The position numbers and the translations under genes are program-made. Below the pieces are notes generated by a model. It was not told the origin of the DNA. It saw only the letters and a program-made list of their open reading frames with translations, and did no database searches. A stretch of 8,208 nt of DNA from contig JAIPHI010000118.1 of the NCBI GenBank assembly GCA_021735285.1, forward strand, positions 1 through 8,208, given 5' to 3'. This DNA is from Fidelibacterota bacterium (lineage in GTDB: Bacteria; Fidelibacterota; UBA2242; JAFGTP01). This document shows, in pieces, positions 1-5,500 of the stretch (position 1 is its first letter; each line of letters starts with the position of its first letter).

Positions 1-4
1 TTTG

Positions 5-298
5 TCAATTGTGACGCAGCCCAATATTCTTTTCATGCAAAATATAATAAAAGAAAATAAAACCCCATAGAACCGGGATAATAGCTCCGGCAAAATTTTC
101 ATAAGGCTCCAGAACCTGAGTAATTGCGGACCACTCAATGAACATGCAGAAATTGTAGAACATGATTGATACAAAAAGAGTAAAAAACAAAAATCCAATT
201 GTATTGTTGGTTAAAGTTTGCCAGCCATAAATCAGGAATCCGATTGCTAATATTATATTTATGGAGGATATAAGATCAATAATATAGATTTCAATCAT
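5..298 (-). CDS. Small three-helix membrane protein, similar to sensor-kinase membrane regions
   Basis: A 97-residue, very hydrophobic protein with three likely membrane helices, at about residues 5-27, 33-55 and 70-87, and a short charged tail ending HEKNIGLRHN. No enzymatic motif is visible. The stretch with EWSAI, LEPYE and PVLWGFIFFY resembles, from memory, membrane-embedded N-terminal regions of some PAS-type histidine kinases, so a sensory or scaffold role is plausible but not shown. The start chosen is the ATG at 298-296, because a GGAG motif at 307-304 sits 5 nt upstream. A longer reading from a TTG at 349 has no such support and would overlap the previous gene by 59 bp. The first codons overlap the end of the upstream small membrane gene as ATGATTGA (8 nt), so the two are almost certainly translationally coupled. 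The stop is TGA at 7-5. The gene is real with good probability; its function is unknown. Confidence 0.72.
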   Translation of the reverse strand: MIEIYIIDLISSINIILAIGFLIYGWQTLTNNTIGFLFFTLFVSIMFYNFCMFIEWSAITQVLEPYENFAGAIIPVLWGFIFFYYILHEKNIGLRHN

Positions 299-551
299 TA
301 TTACTCCGTTTTTGGGGCAGAACAACAGTATTCCAGGTCCAAACAACAATTAAAATAGAACTAATTAAATAAAAAATATGTTCTAAATAGTTAAATATAT
401 TATTTAAGAAGAATTCTTCAAGATTGGTAAATAACCAGGCCCCTAAAAGGAAATAAAAGGCATGAGTTAAAATTTTCCAGTTAGGAATACGGGATATATC
501 TTTTTTTCTGGCTAAAATAAAAATATATATTCCAATCCCCAGGATAACCAT
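291..551 (-). CDS. Small membrane protein, partner of the following small membrane gene
   Basis: An 86-residue membrane protein from the ATG at 551. Hydrophobic segments lie at about residues 1-13, 27-44 and 55-76, separated by a basic loop (ARKKDISRIPNWK), with a charged tail (PQKRSNND). The pattern GAWLFTNLEEFF followed by NYLEHIFYL resembles membrane portions of sensor kinases as I remember them; no catalytic motif is seen. From the ATG the first helix is too short and there is no ribosome binding site directly upstream. A strong AAGGAG at 584-579 stands 6 nt before an in-frame ATC at 572, which would add seven residues (including YPIELL) and complete the first helix, so the true protein may be 93 residues. 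The gene ends with TGA at 293-291, overlapping the next ATG by 8 nt. Function unknown; co-expression with the next gene is very likely. Confidence 0.7.
   Translation of the reverse strand: MVILGIGIYIFILARKKDISRIPNWKILTHAFYFLLGAWLFTNLEEFFLNNIFNYLEHIFYLISSILIVVWTWNTVVLPQKRSNND
304..307 (-). promoter_or_regulatory. Ribosome binding site (GGAG) deciding the start at 298
   Basis: On the minus strand the sequence reads AACGGAG, then TAATA, then ATG. The 5-nt spacing to the ATG at 298 is near optimal and favours this start over the upstream TTG at 349. The site lies inside the 3' end of the preceding gene, as expected for a coupled pair. Confidence 0.7.
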
Positions 552-578
552 TAATAATTCTATAGGATAGATTGCTTG

Positions 579-584
579 CTCCTT
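579..584 (-). promoter_or_regulatory. Strong Shine-Dalgarno (AAGGAG) without an ATG/GTG/TTG at normal distance
   Basis: The minus strand reads TAAAAGGAGCAAGCAATC. The perfect AAGGAG is 27 nt before the nearest in-frame ATG (551), too far for normal use, but 6 nt before an in-frame ATC at 572-570. An in-frame TAA at 587-585 bounds the frame just upstream, so translation must begin between 584 and 551. Confidence 0.6.
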
Positions 585-587
585 TTA

Positions 588-784
588 GTCTATTTGTTAA
601 TTTATTTTACTTACCTTATTAAAATAAATAGAGATTTGTAAATAATCAAATATTCGATTCTACAAAAGATTATCTATATGCGCTGTAAGTGAAAATAAAT
701 CTGCTATGGTATTAGACCAAAATCAATTTAGATAGTTACGCTCTATTCGGAAATTAATATTTTAGATGTGTGTATATTGAACTC
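588..784. other. AT-rich intergenic region
   Basis: About 200 bp separate the ankyrin gene from the small membrane gene pair. I see no open frame of useful length and no ATG on the minus strand. There is no GC-rich hairpin followed by a T-run. The only inverted repeat noted is TGGT/ACCA with a 5-nt loop at 707-719, too weak for a terminator. The region is long enough to hold a promoter, and it marks the likely boundary between the kinase operon and the small membrane gene pair. Confidence 0.5.
621..649 (-). promoter_or_regulatory. Possible weak sigma-70-type promoter for the small membrane gene pair
   Basis: On the minus strand TTGATT (649-644) and TATTTT (626-621) are separated by 17 nt, each matching the consensus hexamer at 4 of 6 positions, and they lie about 35-50 nt upstream of the AAGGAG. 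In DNA this AT-rich such matches occur by chance, so this is only a candidate. Confidence 0.2.
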
Positions 785-1471
785 TTAACTGGTCAGATCA
801 ATGCGAGCTTCATGGTCTAACAATATTTTTAATATTTCTTTATATTTATAATATCCGGCCAGCATAAGAGCCGAAAGGCCGAATTCATTGTTGGCATTCA
901 TATCAGCACCATGGTTTATTAGATAGCGAACCAGAATGGTATCTTTTTGACTAATCGCCAATAGTAATGCTGTCCAGCCCATATTATCTTTACTGTTAAT
1001 TGCAGCTCCTTCCTTGACTAGCATTTTTACAATGGGCAAATGACCAAATTGGGCAGCATTCATCAACGCAGTCCAGCCTTGATTATCCTGAGCATTTATA
1101 TCAGCATGTTCTTCGATCAGAATTTTTACCGTATGATCATTTCCATTTGCTGAGGCAATCATTAGGGGAGTCTGGCCTTTATGAAAACGGGCATTAACCT
1201 CAGCACCATAGTCTATTAATAATCTAACCATTTTTTGATGGCCTTCTATACAGGCATTTACTAGAGCTGTTTTGCCTTCATCATTCTTAGTATGGAGGTC
1301 AACTCCATTTTCGAGAAGGAGTTTTGCTATTGCCAGGTCTCCAGTTGCTGCAGCAATCATCAAGGCTGTGGTTCCCTGTTCATTGGAGGTTTCCAGCTCT
1401 ATTCCTCTATCGATTAAGTCTAATAATAATGATTTATTTCCCGTTTTTACTGCTTTTATTAAATTGTTCAT
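785..1471 (-). CDS. Ankyrin-repeat protein
   Basis: A 228-residue protein built almost wholly of 33-residue ankyrin repeats. The repeat units fall at about residues 1-33 (degenerate cap), 34-66, 67-99, 100-132, 133-165, 166-198 and 199-228 (C-terminal cap). Inner units show the family pattern of TALM or TPLM, a small residue, G at the helix turn, then (V/A)K-L(L/I)-G-A-(D/E)-(I/V/L)-N. Ankyrin repeats bind other proteins and have no catalysis of their own. There is no signal peptide or membrane helix, so the protein should be cytoplasmic. It starts at ATG 1471; the only ribosome binding match is AAGG at 1487-1484, 12 nt away, so translation may be weak or rely on coupling. It follows the response-regulator stop by 33 bp on the same strand with no terminator visible, so it is probably the last gene of the kinase-regulator operon. 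Binding partner unknown; the regulator or kinase is the natural candidate. Confidence 0.9.
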   Translation of the reverse strand: MNNLIKAVKTGNKSLLLDLIDRGIELETSNEQGTTALMIAAATGDLAIAKLLLENGVDLHTKNDEGKTALVNACIEGHQKMVRLLIDYGAEVNARFHKGQTPLMIASANGNDHTVKILIEEHADINAQDNQGWTALMNAAQFGHLPIVKMLVKEGAAINSKDNMGWTALLLAISQKDTILVRYLINHGADMNANNEFGLSALMLAGYYKYKEILKILLDHEARIDLTS

Positions 1472-1504
1472 TTTTTCAATATACCTTATTTAATAGGGCT
1501 TACA

Positions 1505-2512
1505 TCATTCCTGATTTATCCTTTGTTCTGAACTTGCATCAAAATATTGGGGATATAGTTTCTCTCTACAATCCGGACAAATGCCATGTGTGAACTTGAT
1601 CTCAGGCAAACGTTCACTAATGTAATATTCAGGTTCGATCCAGATATCTTTATTACCCTCTTTATCTTTAATTTTTTTACAGCTGGCACAAATTGGGATA
1701 AAACTACCCAATTCATCCGTCATCTTCTTAGCTTTTTCAACCTTTTTAAACAATTCTTTCTGTTCAGTTAAATCATACAAAGTCAGAAAAAATGCCGGCT
1801 CCAACTGAATTTCGATTTTTATTAATCTAGCCCGCACATAGCGTAGCGAGTCCTGGGCGTTAACCATTTCAAACTCAAATGTCTCAGATGCTTTATTGGT
1901 TTTACCGCGAATTGTATTTAATTTTTCTTCTAAATTGTCAAATATTAAAAGTTCCTTAATTGGAAAACCGGCAAGTTTATTTTGATTATGACCCATAAGC
2001 CGGGCAAAGGCCTGATTGGTAATTAAAAGTTTTGAATTTTTTAAAATCGCCATTGCATCCCGGGAGCCTTCTACGATTTTTCTATATTGCTCTTCTTTCT
2101 GTCTAAGGCGTTTATTTTGTTCTCGAATTTTTTGATTGGCTTTATGTAATTTCAGAGCCTGATGGATGGCATTAGCGATCATTTGTCCGCTAGTATCTTT
2201 TAATAAATAGTTATAACTCTCAACAGTTTTTACTCTATGTAATAGCTCCGGATTTTCGTGAGCTGTTAAAAAAAGAATTGGAAGATCATGATTTTGATGG
2301 ATTTTTTTAGCAGTTTCAATCCCATCCAGCTCTCCATCCAGTTCAATATCCATGAGGATTATATCTATATCATCATGCTTCTTTAGATATTGAATAGATT
2401 CCTGGCCATTGTTCAAGACTTGCACCGCAAAACCATGTTTCTTTAGCCTGGTTGTTTCGGCTAGAACTGTTACTGGCTCATCATCAACAAGTAGAATTTT
2501 ACTTTTATGCAT
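1505..2512 (-). CDS. Response regulator: receiver-PAS-CxxC/CxxC domain
   Basis: A 335-residue cytoplasmic response regulator. The receiver domain spans residues 4-118, with acid pocket D10/D11, phospho-acceptor D55 (in ILMDIEL), T83 and K105, so it should be phosphorylatable. A basic coiled-coil linker follows (about 119-142), then a PAS domain (about 141-252, ending in LTEQKE). The C-terminal domain holds ICASCKK (C275, C278) and HGICPDC (C312, C315) around a conserved-looking WIEPEYYISE core. I recognise this as a recurrent C-terminal module of bacterial PAS and receiver proteins; four cysteines in two CxxC pairs suggest zinc binding, which is inference. No helix-turn-helix, GGDEF, EAL or kinase output is present, so output is likely by protein interaction. 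It begins at ATG 2512 within TAATG, sharing one base with the kinase stop, with AAGGAG 5 nt upstream inside the kinase gene. This arrangement makes it the likely receiver for the kinase HPt domain. Confidence 0.93.
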   Translation of the reverse strand: MHKSKILLVDDEPVTVLAETTRLKKHGFAVQVLNNGQESIQYLKKHDDIDIILMDIELDGELDGIETAKKIHQNHDLPILFLTAHENPELLHRVKTVESYNYLLKDTSGQMIANAIHQALKLHKANQKIREQNKRLRQKEEQYRKIVEGSRDAMAILKNSKLLITNQAFARLMGHNQNKLAGFPIKELLIFDNLEEKLNTIRGKTNKASETFEFEMVNAQDSLRYVRARLIKIEIQLEPAFFLTLYDLTEQKELFKKVEKAKKMTDELGSFIPICASCKKIKDKEGNKDIWIEPEYYISERLPEIKFTHGICPDCREKLYPQYFDASSEQRINQE

Positions 2513-5500
2513 TATTGCTCCTTACCGGCCGGATTATTTTTTTGTTTGATTCTCACAGACTCAAGAGTTTGTTTATAAACTTCGGAAAACTCGTGTATAT
2601 CCTTTTCCAGAAGTGATTTATCTTTTTGATTTAATGTTTGTTCGATTGATTTTGCAGTTTCTCTCAATTTTTGGGCATAAATATTCATTGCCATGCCTTT
2701 GATTGTATGGGCTATCCTCTTAAGTGACTTAAAATTCTCTTTTTCGTAGGCCTGTAATAATTTATAATGGTAGTCCGGAAGAATGTTAATTGTCTTGTTG
2801 ATCAACTGCTGTGTAACCTCTTCACCATATTCTTGCTTAACCTTTTTATAATCAAAAAATTCTGTCCTCTTGGCCAGTCCGGAAATTTCAGAGAAATCTG
2901 ATTTGCTCTGCTGTTCAAACTCTAAGTCTAAATTTCCTGCAATAATTTCAATTAAATTATCTTTATCAATTGGCTTCCCCAAAAAAGTGTTCATTCCAGC
3001 TTCTATACAGGCTGCTTTTTCTTCTTTTAGCACACCGGCTGTGAGGGCTACTATGGGGATGTTATCATCCTCTTTTCTTATAATTTGAGTTGCATTTAGA
3101 CCGTCCATGATTGGCATTTGGATATCCATTAAAATCAAATCAGGATGCTGCTTTCTATATTTGTTGATGGCTTGTTTACCATTGTCTGCCTCTATAATCT
3201 CGGCATTAGGAAAAAATTCTGATATAATATTTTTCGAAAGCATCATATTCATCTCGTTATCTTCAGCAATCAAAAGTTTAAACTTTTCATATATTATATG
3301 ATCTTCTTGATCACCAGTAGTTTCTTTGGTCTGTGCTGATGAGCTATTGGTAAAATATTGAATGGTTGAGCGCAATTTTTTCTGCTTAACCGGTTTTTCC
3401 AGACTTATGTCTATACCAAATTCGTCTAAGTCGGCATATGTAATATTTTTTTCTGCTGAACTATATAGGAGGATAGTTGGCTTCTCACCCTGGATTTCAG
3501 TAATCTCCCGAGCGGTTTGGAGACCATTCATATCAGGCATATGATAATCGATAATTACCAGATCAATCTTTTTATAGAATTTTTTGTATTTCTCGATACC
3601 TTTTTTGCCATTGCTGGCTAATAGAGACTTTATATTCCAATTACTAAGCATATTTTCTAGAATTGTGCGGTTGTTTTCATTGTCATCAATTACCAGGCTC
3701 TTATTAATTTTTATATTTTCTTGTCTGGATTGCTGCTTCTCTACTATTTCTACTTCCAGAGAAAAACTAAAAGCAGAGCCTTTGCCATATTCACTTTCAA
3801 CTTTTAATTCTCCGTCCATTTTCTCTACTAAATGTTTTGAGATAGTAAGACCTAGACCCGTCCCCCCATATTTGCGGGAAGTCGAACCATCAGCCTGGGT
3901 GAAAGAATTAAATATTTTTTCTTTTTGGTCTTTTTTAATTCCAATCCCTGTATCCCTTACAGTGAAAGTTATCCTGGCTTTATTTTCTTCCTGCTTTATT
4001 AATTTGGCTTTTAATTCAATCTCGCCCCGTTTGGTAAATTTAATCGCATTATTTAATAAATTGACCAGAACCTGTCTCAGCCTGACCGGATCGATAAAGA
4101 CTATGCTAGGGATATCCGGATCAATGTTTATTAATAATTCAAGACCTTTGTTATGAGCCTTCATTTTTATTATGTCAGCTGTTTTTTCCAGAAGATTGAT
4201 GAGATCAGTCTCAGTTCTGTCTAATTCCAGGCGACCAGCCTCAATTTTAGAAAAGTCAAGGATATCATTGATCAGAGCCATTAAGGATTGGGCTGAGATA
4301 TTGACATTTTTGAGATAGTCACGTTGAGTATTGTTTAATTCTGTATCTAACACTAACTCAGTAAAACCGATCACACTATTTAGAGGAGTTCTGATTTCAT
4401 GACTCATATTGGCTAAAAATTCACTTTTAGCAACATTGGCTGCCTGGGCCTGGGCCGCCAACTTTTGCGCTTCTACAGACTGTACTTTTAGTTTTTTATT
4501 TAATTTTTTCAGATTCCGTTCTGCTTCTTTCTGCTTGGTAATATCATGAAAAATAGTGAGAATATATTCTTCTCTATTAACATCTACAAATCTGGAATAC
4601 ATTTTGGTTATAAGTTTTGATCCGTTTAAAGTAGTTAGTTTAATCTCCAGGCCTTCAACCGCACCTTTATCATGGAGGCTCTTCAAAAATTTTTTCCGCT
4701 CCCTATTAGTATATAAATTAAGATCTGTTGTGGACTTTCCTATAATATCTTCCTTATTACCCTCTATCTTTTCACAAAATATATCATTAACCTCTAATAA
4801 CATGCCGGTATGGGTTTCTGTTAACGTCATTGGTTGCGGGGAATGGTTGAATATTGTTCTAAAACGTTCTTCACTTTCTTCCAGGGCGTTTATTATTTTT
4901 TTGCGTTCAGTAATGTCGCGGGCTATCCCCAGAAAGGCAACAATATGGCCCTGATCGTCTTTCATAGGTGAACCCGTACTTGTATGCCATCTATATCTGC
5001 CATCTTGGTGTTTTACCCGGTATTCTACCCCTTTGCGTTTTTCACCGGTAGTTATTACTTTCTCGAAAAACTCTTGAACTTGAGGAATATCCTCAGAATA
5101 GACAAAATCTTTGAAATTTTTGCCCAATACTTTTTCTGACTCATGCCCCAGGATTTCCTTCCAATTGGGAGAGATATATGTAAAATCACCCTCAAGAGAT
5201 GTTGAGAAAATTATATCATTGGCATTTTCAACAAAAGAACGGAACTTTTCTTCACTTTCTCGTAAAGCCTGCTCAGCCTTTTTTTGCTCAGTAATGTCCC
5301 GCACGGCAGTGACCCTTAACTTTTTATCGCCATCCCTAAAATTGCGAGATTGGATCTTAGCCGGAAAAGTAGTGCCATCTTTTCTTTGGGCCTCTATTTC
5401 ATAGGCCTTTGTGCTATTTTTATTTATATTTTTCCGTATTTTTGCATGGTATTGGACTGGAACACATTTTTTTATAATATTTTGTCCAAATAATTCTCCA

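Noticed and set aside
299..349. Longer form of the last small membrane protein starting at TTG 349
   Set aside because: It would overlap the upstream gene by 59 bp, while ATG 298 has a GGAG at ideal spacing and a typical coupled overlap.
707..719. TGGT-ATTAG-ACCA inverted repeat as a terminator
   Set aside because: The stem is only 4 bp and no T-run follows on the minus strand; expected by chance in such sequence.
1272..1593. Plus-strand open frames across the ankyrin start and the regulator end
   Set aside because: They overlap clear ankyrin repeats and the regulator's C-terminal domain in antisense and have no motif support.
3360..3705. First receiver as a degenerate pseudo-receiver
   Set aside because: The acid pair (DDN), D1554 in IIDYHMPDMNG, the serine in YSSAE and lysine in LEKPV are all present.
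3584..4156. 190-residue open frame on the plus strand
   Set aside because: It lies wholly antisense to the HisKA/HATPase/REC1 region, whose conserved motifs are intact. It looks like low-complexity Ser/Leu/Phe shadow translation with no recognisable family.
4556..5404. Plus-strand open frames of 132 and 97 codons
   Set aside because: Both are antisense to PAS-coding sequence of the kinase and show only shadow-type composition.
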